The notes: generated by a model not told the origin, from the letters alone. DNA of 64,000 nucleotides from Pampus argenteus (GCA_036937835.1 CM072869.1:25001001-25065000), one strand, 5' to 3'. Shown: positions 11,317 to 24,751, counted from the first letter of the stretch. Program-made: numbers and translations.

Positions 11317-12093
11317 TAATGTCAAATCGTATTGATAAACATCAAATTTTAAATTTCATATTTCCTCTCAACATTTCTCCTCTTCTTTCATAAAAAGAAA
11401 TAAATATTATATTGAAATAAAAAAGGGAAAAAGTTAAAATTTTAAAAGTTCATAGCCAAATACTTCAGTGGTTACTTGTCAGTCTGTCCTTAATATTGGC
11501 TTAAAGTTAAATATATTGTACACGTTGAAAAGAAAACAATTATCTTTGAATTTCAACTAGACTACATTGCAAATAAAATAAAAAACACCAGGCTACTTAT
11601 AAATATAACAAATTATTATATGTATATATACATATATATATATGTATGTATACATTTCACAACTCTCTTCACCTTTGGTTGCAAATCAAAGTATAACTTA
11701 AATTCAGAAATTTTCCTACATCAGAAAAAGGTGAAACTTACTGTAAGTTTTTTTTTTGTTTGCGTAGAGACACGTATGATCTGGTCATATTGTGTTCAGT
11801 CCAGTTTCTGGTTGAAATGTGTTTCTCTCACATCATGCTGTGTGTCTGTTCCTCTCCGAACACTGAAAAGACAGGAGTTCTGTGTGCAAATGTTCTGTTA
11901 TCTGTTATTACTTGGATTCTAGAACATCCTTACGATGCAACAAAAGAAATAAGTTTGGACTTTACAGTCCCAGTGAAATATATGATTCACACAATACACA
12001 TTCAAACCAGAAGATAAATGTTTATGAAGCATTCACTCAGCAATTCGTTCTTATTCATTGATTCATTATAATAAAATTATGAAAGAAAACTGT
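11262..12093 (+). repeat. U spacer copy 3
   Basis: Nearly identical to U copy 2, including the C-interrupted TA tract (11623-11643). One visible difference is CAATTCGTTC versus CAATTTGTTC near 12045. Confidence 0.93.
11620..12017 (+). pseudogene. E2 segment, U copy 3
   Basis: The 85-codon frame is 11760-12017 with HIQT near its end, and the overlapping ATG frame is 11620-11922. Both match U copy 2, which marks a recent duplicate. Confidence 0.35.
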
Positions 12094-15000
12094 ACAAGAG
12101 GAAACAAATTTACAAAGTTACACTCATGCAGTTAAAGTCGCATAAAAATAAGTGATCAAACTCCAATTAAAATTACAAAAATACAGAAATTAAAAGTATT
12201 TCCAAAAAGTAAAAAAAAAAACAGTTCAAACTTTATACTGCACACTACACTCCTGACTCCTCTCCTTATTCTGAAAGAAAAAAACAACAGAAAGACAATA
12301 AAGATCAGTGTTTTGTTATCAATTGAAGTCTAAACAGTGCATGAAGTCAAAGAAAAGTGTCTGAATTTAAAATGAGTGTCCAACTTCTCATTGTCTCCAG
12401 TCCTCTGTTGTGTCTACAAAACTAAAGGAAGACAAGAGAAAACAATTTCACAAAGTTACACTCATGCAGTTAAAGTCGAATAAAATAAGATTAAAATGGC
12501 AGTGATCAAACTCTAATTAAAATTACAAAAATACAGAAATTAAAAGTATTTCCAAAAAGTAAAAAAAAAAAACAGTTCAAACTTTATACTGCACGTCACA
12601 CTCCTGACTCCTCTCATTATTCTGAGAGAAAAAAAACTAAACAGAAAGACAATAAAGATCAGTGTTTTGTTATCAATTGAAGTCTAAACAGTGCATGAAG
12701 TCAAAGAAAAGTGTCTGAATTTAAAATTAGTGTCCAACTTCTCATTGTCTCCAGTCCTCTGTTGTCTCTACAAAACTAAAGGAAGACAAGAGGAAACAAA
12801 TTCACAAAGTTACACTCATGCAGTTAAAGTCGTATAAAAATAAGATTAAAATGACAGTGATCAAACTCTAATTAAAATTACAAAAATACAGAAATTAAAA
12901 GTATATCCAAAAAGTAAAAAAAAAAACACTGTTCAAACTTTATACTGCACGTCACACTCCTGACTCCTCTCATTATTCTGAAAGAAAAAAAACTAAACAG
13001 AAAGACAATAAAGATCAGTGTTCAAAAACCAGATCAAGACACAATTGTCATCAGATGAAATATGAGCATACGTTTACTGTACCTGAATTTAAAATGAGTG
13101 TCCAACTTCTCATTGTCTCCAGTCCTCTGTTGTCTCTACAAAACTAAAGGAAGACAAGAGAAAACAATTTCACAAAGTTACACTCATGAAGTTAAAGTCG
13201 TATAAAAATAAGATTAAAATGGCAGTGATCAAACTCTAATTAAAATTACAAAAATACAGAAATTAAAAGTATTTCCAAAAAGTAAAAAAAAAAACAGTTC
13301 AAACTTTATACTGCACGCTACACTCCTGACTGCTCTCCTTATTCTGAAAGAAAAAAACAACAGAAAGACAATAAAGATCAGTGTTTTGTTATCAATTGAA
13401 GTCTAAACAGTGAATGAAGTCAAAGAAAAGTGTCTGAATTTAAAATTAGTGTCCAACTTCTCATTGTCTCCAGTCCTCTGTTGTCTCTATAAAACTAAAG
13501 GAAGACAAGAGGAAATAAATTCACAAAGTTACACTCATGCAGTCAAAGTCGTATAAAAATAAAATTAAAATGGCAGTGATCAAACTCTAATTAAAATTAC
13601 AAAAATACAGAAATTAAACGTATATCCCAAAAAAAAAAAACACAGTTCAAACTTTATACTGCACGCTACACTCCTGACTCCTCTCCTTATTCTGAAAAAA
13701 AAAAACAACAGAAAGACAATAAAGATTAGTGTTTTGTTATCAATTGAAGTCTAAACAGTGCATGAAGTCAAAGAAAAGTGTCTGAATTTAAAATGAGTGT
13801 CCAACTTCTCATTGTCTCCAGTCCTCTGACCTCTCTACAAAACTAAATGAAGACAAAAGGAAACAAATTCACAGTTACACTCATGCAGTTAAAGTCGTAT
13901 AAAAATAAGATTAAAATGGCAGTGATCAAACTCTAATTAAAATTACAAAAATACAGAAATTAAAAGTATTTCCAAAAAGTAAAAAAAAAAACAGTTCAAA
14001 CTTTATACTGCACGCTACACTCCTGACTCCTCTCCTTATTCTGAAAGAAAAAAACAACAGAAAGACAATAAAGATCAGTGTTTTGTTATCAATTGAAGTC
14101 TAAACAGTGCATGAAGTCAAAGAAAAGTGTCTGAATTTAAAATTAGTGTCCAACTTCTCATTGTCTCCAGTCCTCTGTTGTCTCTATAAAACTAAAGGAA
14201 GACAAGAGGAAATAAATTCACAAAGTTACACTCATGCAGTCAAAGTCGTATAAAAATAAGATTAAAATGGCAGTGATCAAACTCTAATTAAAATTACAAA
14301 AATACAGAAATTAAAAGTATATCCAAAAAGTAAAAAAAAAAACACTGTTCAAACTTTATACTGCACGTCACACTCCTGACTCCTCTCATTATTCTGAAAG
14401 AAAAAAAACTAAACAGAAAGACAATAAAGATCAGTGTTCAAAAACCAGATCAAGACACAATTGTCATCAGATGAAATATGAGCATACGTTTACTGTACCT
14501 GAATTTAAAATGAGTGTCCAACTTCTCATTGTCTCCAGTCCTCTGTTGTCTCTACAAAACTAAAGGAAGACAAGAGAAAACAATTTCACAAAGTTACACT
14601 CATGAAGTTAAAGTCGTATAAAAATAAGATTAAAATGGCAGTGATCAAACTCTAATTAAAATTACAAAAATACAGAAATTAAAAGTATTTCCAAAAAGTA
14701 AAAAAAAAAACAGTTCAAACTTTATACTGCACGCTACACTCCTGACTGCTCTCCTTATTCTGAAAGAAAAAAACAACAGAAAGACAATAAAGATCAGTGT
14801 TTTGTTATCAATTGAAGTCTAAACAGTGAATGAAGTCAAAGAAAAGTGTCTGAATTTAAAATTAGTGTCCAACTTCTCATTGTCTCCAGTCCTCTGTTGT
14901 CTCTATAAAACTAAAGGAAGACAAGAGGAAATAAATTCACAAAGTTACACTCATGCAGTCAAAGTCGTATAAAAATAAAATTAAAATGGCAGTGATCAAA

Positions 15001-17445
15001 CTCTAATTAAAATTACAAAAATACAGAAATTAAACGTATATCCCAAAAAAAAAAAACACAGTTCAAACTTTATACTGCACGCTACACTCCTGACTCCTCT
15101 CCTTATTCTGAAAAAAAAAAACAACAGAAAGACAATAAAGATTAGTGTTTTGTTATCAATTGAAGTCTAAACAGTGCATGAAGTCAAAGAAAAGTGTCTG
15201 AATTTAAAATGAGTGTCCAACTTCTCATTGTCTCCAGTCCTCTGACCTCTCTACAAAACTAAATGAAGACAAAAGGAAACAAATTCACAGTTACACTCAT
15301 GCAGTTAAAGTCGTATAAAAATAAGATTAAAATGGCAGTGATCAAACTCTAATTAAAATTACAAAAATACAGAAATTAAAAGTATTTCCAAAAAGTAAAA
15401 AAAAAAACAGTTCAAACTTTATACTGCACGCTACACTCCTGACTCCTCTCCTTATTCTGAAAGAAAAAAACAACAGAAAGACAATAAAGATCAGTGTTTT
15501 GTTATCAATTGAAGTCTAAACAGTGCATGAAGTCAAAGAAAAGTGTCTGAATTTAAAATTAGTGTCCAACTTCTCATTGTCTCCAGTCCTCTGTTGTCTC
15601 TATAAAACTAAAGGAAGACAAGAGGAAATAAATTCACAAAGTTACACTCATGCAGTCAAAGTCGTATAAAAATAAGATTAAAATGGCAGTGATCAAACTC
15701 TAATTAAAATTACAAAAATACAGAAATTAAACGTATATCCCAAAAAGTAAAAAAAAAAAACACTGTTCAAACTTTACACTGCACGTCACACTCCTGACTC
15801 CTCTCATTATTCTGAAAGAAAAAAAACTAAACAGAAAGACAATAAAGATCAGTGTTCAAAAACCAGATCAAGACACAATTGTCATCAGATGAAATATGAG
15901 CATACGTTTACTGTACCTGAATTTAAAATGAGTGTCCAACTTCTCATTGTCTCCAGTCCTCTGTTGTCTCTACAAAACTAAAGGAAGACAAGAGAAAACA
16001 ATTTCACAAAGTTACACTCATGCAGTTAAAGTCGTATAAAAATAAGATTAAAATGGCAGTGATCAAACTCTAATTAAAATTACAAAAATACAGAAATTAA
16101 AAGTATTTCCAAAAAGTAAAAAAAAAAACAGTTCAAACTTTATACTGCACGCTACACTCCTGACTGCTCTCCTTATTCTGAAAGAAAAAAACAACAGAAA
16201 GACAATAAAGATCAGTGTTTTGTTATCAATTGAAGTCTAAACAGTGCATGAAGTCAAAGAAAAGTGTCTGAATTTAAAATTAGTGTCCAACTTCTCATTG
16301 TCTCCAGTCCTCTGTTGTCTCTATAAAACTAAAGGAAGACAAGAGGAAATAAATTCACAAAGTTACACTCATGCAGTCAAAGTCGTATAAAAATAAGATT
16401 AAAATGGCAGTGATCAAACTCTAATTAAAATTACAAAAATACAGAAATTAAACGTATATCCCAAAAAAAAAAAACACAGTTCAAACTTTATACTGCACGC
16501 TACACTCCTGACTCCTCTCCTTATTCTGAAAGAAAAAAACAACAGAAAGACAATAAAGATTAGTGTTTTGTTATCAATTGAAGTCTAAACAGTGCATGAA
16601 GTCAAAGAAAAGTGTCTGAATTTAAAATGAGTGTCCAACTTCTCATTGTCTCCAGTCCTCTGACCTCTCTACAAAACTAAATGAAGACAAAAGGAAACAA
16701 ATTCACAGTTACACTCATGCAGTTAAAGTCGTATAAAAATAAGATTAAAATGGCAGTGATCAAACTCTAATTAAAATTACAAAAATACAGAAATTAAAAG
16801 TATTTCCAAAAAGTAAAAAAAAAAAAACATTATTCAAACTTTATACTGCACGTCACACTCCTGACTCCTCTCATTATTCTGAAAGAAAACAAATAAACAG
16901 AAAGACAATAAAGATCAGTGTTCAAAAACCAGATCAAGACACAATTGTCATCAGATGAAATATGAGCATACGTTTACTGTACCTGAATTTAAAATGAGTG
17001 TCCAACATCTCATTTGTCTCTGTCCTCTGTTGTCTCTACAAAACTAAAGGAAGACAAGAGGAAACAAATTCACAAAGTTACACTCATGCAGTTAAAGTCG
17101 TATAAAAATAAGATTAAAACGGCAGTGATCAAACTCTAATTAAAATTACAAAAATACAGAAATTAAAAGTATTTCCAAAAAGTTAAAAAATAACACTGTT
17201 CAAACTTTATACTGCACGTCACACTAATGACTCCTCTCCTTATTCTGAAAGAAAAAAACAACAGAAAGACAATAAAGATCAGTGTTCAAAGTGTTCAAAA
17301 ACCAGATCAAGACATAAATGTCATCAGATGAAATATGCGCATATCATAAGTTTACTGTACGTGAATTTAAAATGACTGATCAAATTTATTATTGTCTCCA
17401 GTCCTCTGATCTCTCTACAAAACTATATGAAGATGAGAACAAACA
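12094..17445. repeat. Monomer array 4 (15 monomers, long block)
   Basis: Anchors lie at 12402, 12756, 13124, 13475, 13823, 14172, 14540, 14891, 15239, 15588, 15958, 16309, 16657, 17024 and 17403. Private variants are concentrated here: TCTATAAAAC, GAGGAAATAAATTC, GCAGTCAAAGTC, GACTGCTCTCC and AACAATTTCAC. The array evolved as a local unit. Confidence 0.95.
12756..16657. repeat. 1,416-1,418-bp four-monomer higher-order repeat, about 2.75 copies
   Basis: Anchors 12756, 14172 and 15588 are equivalent, as are 13124/14540/15958, 13475/14891/16309 and 13823/15239/16657. Offsets are 1,416 and then 1,416 or 1,418 bp. Order: B with AACAATTTCAC, A with GCAGTCAAAGTC, A with GACCTC, A with TATAAAAC. The first two copies share AATAAAATTAAAATGG, while the third reads AATAAGATTAAAATGG. 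The first unit is partly ordinary sequence (TCTACAAAAC, GGAAACAAATTC). Confidence 0.88.
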
Positions 17446-17500
17446 GTGGTTAAACATGTTACAACAGTTGAAAGATTCATCATCACATGAATTAGGATGA
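17318..17500 (+). pseudogene. E1 exon-like open frame, 5'-extended copy
   Basis: Open from an ATG at 17318 for 60 codons, through the usual E1 Met (17372) to the usual TGA. The extension exists because AATATGAGC, which carries an in-frame TGA in the other copies, reads AATATGCGC here. The extension begins MSSDEICAYHKF. A single A-to-C change in one copy is better explained by chance than by a functional longer exon. Confidence 0.4.
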
Positions 17501-18270
17501 AAATGTCAAATCGTATTGATAAACATCAAATTTTAAATTTCATATTTCCTCTCAACATTTCTCCTCTTCTTTCATAAAAAGAAATAAATATTATATTGAA
17601 ATAAAAAAGAGAAAAAGTTAAAATTTTAAAAGTTCATAGGCAAATACTTCAGTGGTTACTTGTCAGTCTGTCCTTAATATTGGCTTAAAGTTAAATATAT
17701 TGTACACGTTGAAAAGAAAACAATTATCTTTGAATTTCAACTAGACTACATTGCAAATAAAATAAAAAACACCAGGCTACTTATAAATATAACAAATTAT
17801 TATATGTATATATATATATATGTATGTATACATTTCACAACTCTCTTCACCTTTGGTTGCAAATCAAAGTATAACTTAAATTCAGAAATTTTCCTACATC
17901 AGAAAAATGTGAAACTTACTGTAAGTTTTTTTTTGTTTGCGTAGAGACACGTATGATCTTGTCATATTGTGTTTAGTCCAGTTTCTGGTTGAAATGTGTT
18001 TCTCTCACATCATGCTGTGTGTCTGTTCCTCTCCAAACACTGAAAAGACAGGAGTTCTGTGTGCAAATGTTCTGTTATCTGTTATTACTTGGATTCTAGA
18101 ACATCCTTACGATGCAACAAAAGAAATAAGTTTGGACTTTACAGTCCCAGTGAAATATATGATTCACACAATACACAGTCAAACCAGAAGATAAATGTTT
18201 ATGAAGCATTCACTCAGCAATTTGTTCTTATTCATTGATTCATTATAATAAAATTATGAAAGAAAACTGT
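17446..18270 (+). repeat. U spacer copy 4
   Basis: 825 bp, with the shortest TA tract, (TA)7T at 17807-17821. The T-run in the acceptor-like site is one base shorter than in the others, which breaks the second overlapping frame. Confidence 0.93.
17937..18194 (+). pseudogene. E2 segment, U copy 4
   Basis: 85-codon open stretch with a private S-to-L change (GTGTTTAGTCC instead of GTGTTCAGTCC). Stop and downstream AATAAA are kept. Confidence 0.4.
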
Positions 18271-21200
18271 ACAAGAGGAAACAAATTTACAAAGTTACAC
18301 TCATGCAGTTAAAGTCGCATACAAATAAGTGATCAAACTCTAATTAAAATTACAAAAATACAGAAATTAAACGTATATCCCAATAAAAAAAAAACACTGT
18401 TCAAACTTTATACTGCACGTCACACTCCTGACTCCTCTCCTTATTCTGAAAGAAAAAAACAACAGAAAGACAATAAAGATCAGTGTTTTGTTATCAATTG
18501 AAGTCTGATCAGAGCATGAAGTCAAAAAAAGTGTCTGAATTTAAAATTAGTGTCCAACTTCTCATTGTCTCCAGTCCTCTGTTGTCTCTACAAAACTAAA
18601 GGAAGACAAGAGAAAACAAATTCACAAAGTTACACTCATGCAGTTAAAGTCGTATAAAAATAAGATTAAAATGGCAGTGATCAAACTCTAATTAAAATTA
18701 CAAAAATACAGAAATTAAAAGTATTTCCAAAAAAAAAAAAAAAACAGTTCAAACTTTATACTGCACGTCACACTCCTGACTCCTCTCATTATTCTGAGAG
18801 AAAAAAAACTAAACAGAAAGACAATAAAGATCAGTGTTCAAAAACCAGATCAAGACACAATTGTCATCAGATGAAATATGAGCATACGTTTACTGTACCT
18901 GAATTTAAAATGAGTGTCCAACTTCTCATTGTCTCCAGTCCTCTGTTGTCTCTACAAAACTAAAGGAAGACAAGAGGAAACAAATTCACAAAGTTACACT
19001 CATGCAGTTAAAGTCGTATAAAAATAAGATTAAAATGGCAGTGATCAAACTCTAATTAAAATTACAAAAATACAGAAATTAAAAGTATTTCCAAAAAGTA
19101 AAAAAAAAAACAGTTCAAACTTTATACTGCACGCTACACTCCTGACTCCTCTCCTTATTCTGAAAGAAAAAAACAACAGAAAGACAATAAAGATCAGTGT
19201 TTTGTTATCAATTGAAGTCTAAACAGTGCATGAAGTCAAAGAAAAGTGTCTGAATTTAAAATTAGTGTCCAACTTCTCATTGTCTCCAGTCCTCTGTTGT
19301 CTCTACAAAACTAAAGGAAGACAAGAGGAAACAAATTCACAAAGTTACACTCATGCAGTTAAAGTCGCATAAAAATAAGTGATCAAACTCTAAAATTACA
19401 AAAATACAGAAATTAAACGTATATCCCAATAAAAAAAAAAACACTGTTCAAACTTTATACTGCACGTCACACTCCTGACTCCTCTCCTTATTCTGAAAGA
19501 AAAAAACAACAGAAAGACAATAAAGATCAGTGTTTTGTTATCAATTGAAGTCTGATCAGAGCATGAAGTCAAAAAAAAGTGTCTGAATTTAAAATTAGTG
19601 TCCAACTTCTCATTGTCTCCAGTCCTCTGTTGTCTCTACAAAACTAAAGGAAGACAAGAGAAAACAAATTCACAAAGTTACACTCATGCAGTTAAAGTCG
19701 TATAAAAATAAGATTAAAATGGCAGTGATCAAACTCTAATTAAAATTACAAAAATACAGAAATTAAAAGTATTTCCAAAAAAAAAAAAAAAAACAGTTCA
19801 AACTTTATACTGCACGCTACACTCCTGACTCCTCTCCTTATTCTGAAAGAAAAAAACAACAGAAAGACAATAAAGATCAGTGTTTTGTTATCAATTGAAG
19901 TCTAAACAGTGCATGAAGTCAAAGAAAAGTGTCTGAATTTAAAATTACTGTCCAACTTCTCATTGTCTCCAGTCCTCTGTTGTCTCTACAAAACTAAAGG
20001 AAGACAAGAGGAAACAAATTCACAAAGTTACACTCATGCAGTTAAAGTCGTATAAAAATAAGATTAAAATGACAGTGATCAAACTCTAATTAAAATTACA
20101 AAAATACAGAAATTAAAAGTATATCCAAAAAGTAAAAAAAAAAAACACTGTTCAAACTTTATACTGCACGTCACACTCCTGACTCCTCTCATTATTCTGA
20201 GAGAAAAAAAACTAAACAGAAAGACAATAAAGATCAGTGTTCAAAAACCAGATCAAGACACAATTGTCATCAGATGAAATATGAGCATACGTTTACTGTA
20301 CCTGAATTTAAAATGAGTGTCCAACTTCTCATTGTCTCCAGTCCTCTGTTGTCTCTACAAAACTAAAGGAAGACAAGAGGAAACAAATTCACAAAGTTAC
20401 ACTCATGCAGTTAAAGTCGTATAAAAATAAGATTAAAATGGCAGTGATCAAACTCTAATTAAAATTACAAAAATACAGAAATTAAAAGTATTTCCAAAAA
20501 GTAAAAAAAAAAACAGTTCAAACTTTATACTGCACGCTACACTCCTGACTCCTCTCCTTATTCTGAAAGAAAAAAACAACAGAAAGACAATAAAGATCAG
20601 TGTTTTGTTATCAATTGAAGTCTAAACAGTGCATGAAGTCAAAGAAAAGTGTCTGAATTTAAAATTACTGTCCAACTTCTCATTGTCTCCAGTCCTCTGT
20701 TGTCTCTACAAAACTAAAGGAAGACAAGAGGAAACAAATTCACAAAGTTACACTCATGCAGTTAAAGTCGTATAAAAATAAGATTAAAATGACAGTGATC
20801 AAACTCTAATTAAAATTACAAAAATACAGAAATTAAAAGTATATCCAAAAAGTAAAAAAAAAAAACACTGTTCAAACTTTATACTGCACGTCACACTCCT
20901 GACTCCTCTCATTATTCTGAGAGAAAAAAAACTAAACAGAAAGACAATAAAGATCAGTGTTCAAAAACCAGATCAAGACACAATTGTCATCAGATGAAAT
21001 ATGAGCATACGTTTACTGTACCTGAATTTAAAATGAGTGTCCAACTTCTCATTGTCTCCAGTCCTCTGTTGTCTCTACAAAACTAAAGGAAGACAAGAGG
21101 AAACAAATTCACAAAGTTACACTCATGCAGTTAAAGTCGTATAAAAATAAGATTAAAATGGCAGTGATCAAACTCTAATTAAAATTACAAAAATACAGAA

Positions 21201-21620
21201 ATTAAAAGTATTTCCAAAAAGTAAAAAAAAAAACAGTTCAAACTTTATACTGCACGCTACACTCCTGACTCCTCTCCTTATTCTGAAAGAAAAAAACAAC
21301 AGAAAGACAATAAAGATCAGTGTTTTGTTATCAATTGAAGTCTAAACAGTGCATGAAGTCAAAGAAAAGTGTCTGAATTTAAAATGAGTGTCCAACATCT
21401 CATTTGTCTCTGTCCTCTGTTGTCTCTACAAAACTAAAGGAAGACAAGAGGAAACAAATTCACAAAGTTACACTCATGCAGTTAAAGTCGTATAAAAATA
21501 AGATTAAAACGGCAGTGATCAAACTCTAATTAAAATTACAAAAATACAGAAATTAAAAGTATTTCCAAAAAGTTAAAAAATAACACTGTTCAAACTTTAT
21601 ACTGCACGTCACACTAATGA
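18271..21620. repeat. Monomer array 5 (9 monomers, long block)
   Basis: Anchors lie at 18576, 18940, 19291, 19624, 19974, 20343, 20694, 21063 and 21414. The order after U (B, A, A', A, B, A) is the same as in arrays 3 and 7; array 7 is offset by 7,313 bp. The last monomer is cut short after CACACTAATGA, exactly as in arrays 1 and 6. Confidence 0.95.
19974..21414. repeat. 720-bp dimer (B + A), two copies
   Basis: Intervals 369 + 351 occur twice, with breakpoints at 19974, 20694 and 21414. The two dimers appear nearly identical, including the ATTACTGTCC variant at 19940-19960 and again at 20660-20680. Confidence 0.85.
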
Positions 21621-21975
21621 TGTGTTGTTACAACAGTTGAAAAATTCATCATCACATGAATTAGGATGAAAATGTCAAATCGTATTGATAAACATCAAAT
21701 TTTAAATTTCATATTTCCTCTCAACATTTCTCCTCTTCTTTCATAAAAAGAAATAAATATTATATTGAAATAAAAAAGAGGAAAAGTTAAAATTTTAAAA
21801 GTTCATAGGCAAATACTTCAGTGGTTACTTGTCAGTCTGTCCTTAATATTGGCTTAAAGTTAAATATATTGTACACGTTGAAAAGAAAACAATTATCTTT
21901 GAATTTCAACTAGACTACATTGCAAATAAAATAAAAAACACCAGGCTACTTATAAATATAACAAATTATTATATG

Positions 21976-22006
<31 letters not shown>

Positions 22007-22448
22007 ACATTTCACAACTCTCTTCACCTTTGGTTGCAAATCAAAGTATAACTTAAATTCAGAAATTTTCCTACATCAGAAAAATGTGAAACTTACTGTA
22101 AGTTTTTTTTTTGTTTGCGTAGAGACACGTATGATCTGGTCATATTGTGTTCAGTCCAGTTTCTGGTTGAAATGTGTTTCTCTCACATCATGCTGTGTGT
22201 CTGTTCCTCTCCGAACACTGAAAAGACAGGAGTTCTGTGTGCAAATGTTCTGTTATCTGTTATTACTTGGATTCTAGAACATCCTTACGATGCAACAAAA
22301 GAAATAAGTTTGGACTTTACAGTCCCAGTGAAATATATGATTCACACAATACACAGTCAAACCAGAAGATAAATGTTTATGAAGCATTCACTCAGCAATT
22401 TGTTCTTATTCATTGATTCATTATAATAAAATTATGAAAGAAAACTGT
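21621..22448 (+). repeat. U spacer copy 5 (E1-deleted form)
   Basis: Same truncated 5' end, TGTGTTGTTACAACAG, as U copies 1 and 6, with the linked change GTTGAAAAATTC (others GTTGAAAGATTC). TA tract (TA)11T at 21976-21998. The flanking monomer reads AAAGTTGCATACAAATAAG. Confidence 0.92.
22115..22372 (+). pseudogene. E2 segment, U copy 5
   Basis: Carries the silent GATCTG and CCG changes of U copies 2 and 3 but keeps HSQT. It is therefore a mosaic between the two main E2 haplotypes, which suggests gene conversion or recombination within U. Confidence 0.42.
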
Positions 22449-24751
22449 ACAAGAGGAAACAAATTTACAAAGTTACACTCATGCAGTTAAAGTTGCATAC
22501 AAATAAGTGATCAAACTCTAATTAAAATTACAAAAATACAGAAATTAAACGTATATCCCAATAAAAAAAAAAACACTGTTCAAACTTTATACTGCACGTC
22601 ACACTCCTGACTCCTCTCCTTATTCTGAAAGAAAAAAACAACAGAAAGACAATAAAGATCAGTGTTTTGTTATCAATTGAAGTCTGATCAGAGCATGAAG
22701 TCAAAAAAAAGTGTCTGAATTTAAAATTAGTGTCCAACTTCTCATTGTCTCCAGTCCTCTGTTGTCTCTACAAAACTAAAGGAAGACAAGAGAAAACAAA
22801 TTCACAAAGTTACACTCATGCAGTTAAAGTCGTATAAAAATAAGATTAAAATGGCAGTGATCAAACTCTAATTAAAATTACAAAAATACAGAAATTAAAA
22901 GTATTTCCAAAAAAAAAAAAAAAAACAGTTCAAACTTTATACTGCACGCTACACTCCTGACTCCTCTCCTTATTCTGAAAGAAAAAAACAACAGAAAGAC
23001 AATAAAGATCAGTGTTTTGTTATCAATTGAAGTCTAAACAGTGCATGAAGTCAAAGAAAAGTGTCTGAATTTAAAATTACTGTCCAACTTCTCATTGTCT
23101 CCAGTCCTCTGTTGTCTCTACAAAACTAAAGGAAGACAAGAGGAAACAAATTCACAAAGTTACACTCATGCAGTTAAAGTCGTATAAAAATAAGATTAAA
23201 ATGACAGTGATCAAACTCTAATTAAAATTACAAAAATACAGAAATTAAAAGTATATCCAAAAAGTAAAAAAAAAAACACTGTTCAAACTTTATACTGCAC
23301 GTCACACTCCTGACTCCTCTCATTATTCTGAGAGAAAAAAAACTAAACAGAAAGACAATAAAGATCAGTGTTCAAAAACCAGATCAAGACACAATTGTCA
23401 TCAGATGAAATATGAGCATACGTTTACTGTACCTGAATTTAAAATGAGTGTCCAACTTCTCATTGTCTCCAGTCCTCTGTTGTCTCTACAAAACTAAAGG
23501 AAGACAAGAGGAAACAAATTCACAAAGTTACACTCATGCAGTTAAAGTCGTATAAAAATAAGATTAAAATGGCAGTGATCAAACTCTAATTAAAATTACA
23601 AAAATACAGAAATTAAAAGTATTTCCAAAAAGTAAAAAAAAAAACAGTTCAAACTTTATACTGCACGCTACACTCCTGACTCCTCTCCTTATTCTGAAAG
23701 AAAAAAACAACAGAAAGACAATAAAGATCAGTGTTTTGTTATCAATTGAAGTCTAAACAGTGCATGAAGTCAAAGAAAAGTGTCTGAATTTAAAATTACT
23801 GTCCAACTTCTCATTGTCTCCAGTCCTCTGTTGTCTCTACAAAACTAAAGGAAGACAAGAGGAAACAAATTCACAAAGTTACACTCATGCAGTTAAAGTC
23901 GTATAAAAATAAGATTAAAATGACAGTGATCAAACTCTAATTAAAATTACAAAAATACAGAAATTAAAAGTATATCCAAAAAGTAAAAAAAAAAAACACT
24001 GTTCAAACTTTATACTGCACGTCACACTCCTGACTCCTCTCATTATTCTGAGAGAAAAAAAACTAAACAGAAAGACAATAAAGATCAGTGTTCAAAAACC
24101 AGATCAAGACACAATTGTCATCAGATGAAATATGAGCATACGTTTACTGTACCTGAATTTAAAATGAGTGTCCAACTTCTCATTGTCTCCAGTCCTCTGT
24201 TGTCTCTACAAAACTAAAGGAAGACAAGAGGAAACAAATTCACAAAGTTACACTCATGCAGTTAAAGTCGTATAAAAATAAGATTAAAATGGCAGTGATC
24301 AAACTCTAATTAAAATTACAAAAATACAGAAATTAAAAGTATTTCCAAAAAGTAAAAAAAAAAACAGTTCAAACTTTATACTGCACGCTACACTCCTGAC
24401 TCCTCTCCTTATTCTGAAAGAAAAAAACAACAGAAAGACAATAAAGATCAGTGTTTTGTTATCAATTGAAGTCTAAACAGTGCATGAAGTCAAAGAAAAG
24501 TGTCTGAATTTAAAATTAGTGTCCAACATCTCATTTGTCTCTGTCCTCTGTTGTCTCTACAAAACTAAAGGAAGACAAGAGGAAACAAATTCACAAAGTT
24601 ACACTCATGCAGTTAAAGTCGTATAAAAATAAGATTAAAACGGCAGTGATCAAACTCTAATTAAAATTACAAAAATACAGAAATTAAAAGTATTTCCAAA
24701 AAGTTAAAAAATAACACTGTTCAAACTTTATACTGCACGTCACACTAATGA
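22449..24751. repeat. Monomer array 6 (6 monomers)
   Basis: Anchors lie at 22756, 23106, 23474, 23825, 24194 and 24545. Compared with arrays 3, 5 and 7, the B, A and A' monomers after U are missing: the first post-U monomer is joined directly to the ATTACTGTCC monomer. This is a clean deletion of three monomers. Confidence 0.95.
23106..24545. repeat. 719/720-bp dimer (B + A), two copies
   Basis: Intervals 368 + 351 and 369 + 351 follow each other, homologous to the dimer pair at 19974-21414. The last monomer differs in carrying the ACATCTCATTTGTCTCTG variant with ATTAGTG. Confidence 0.82.
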
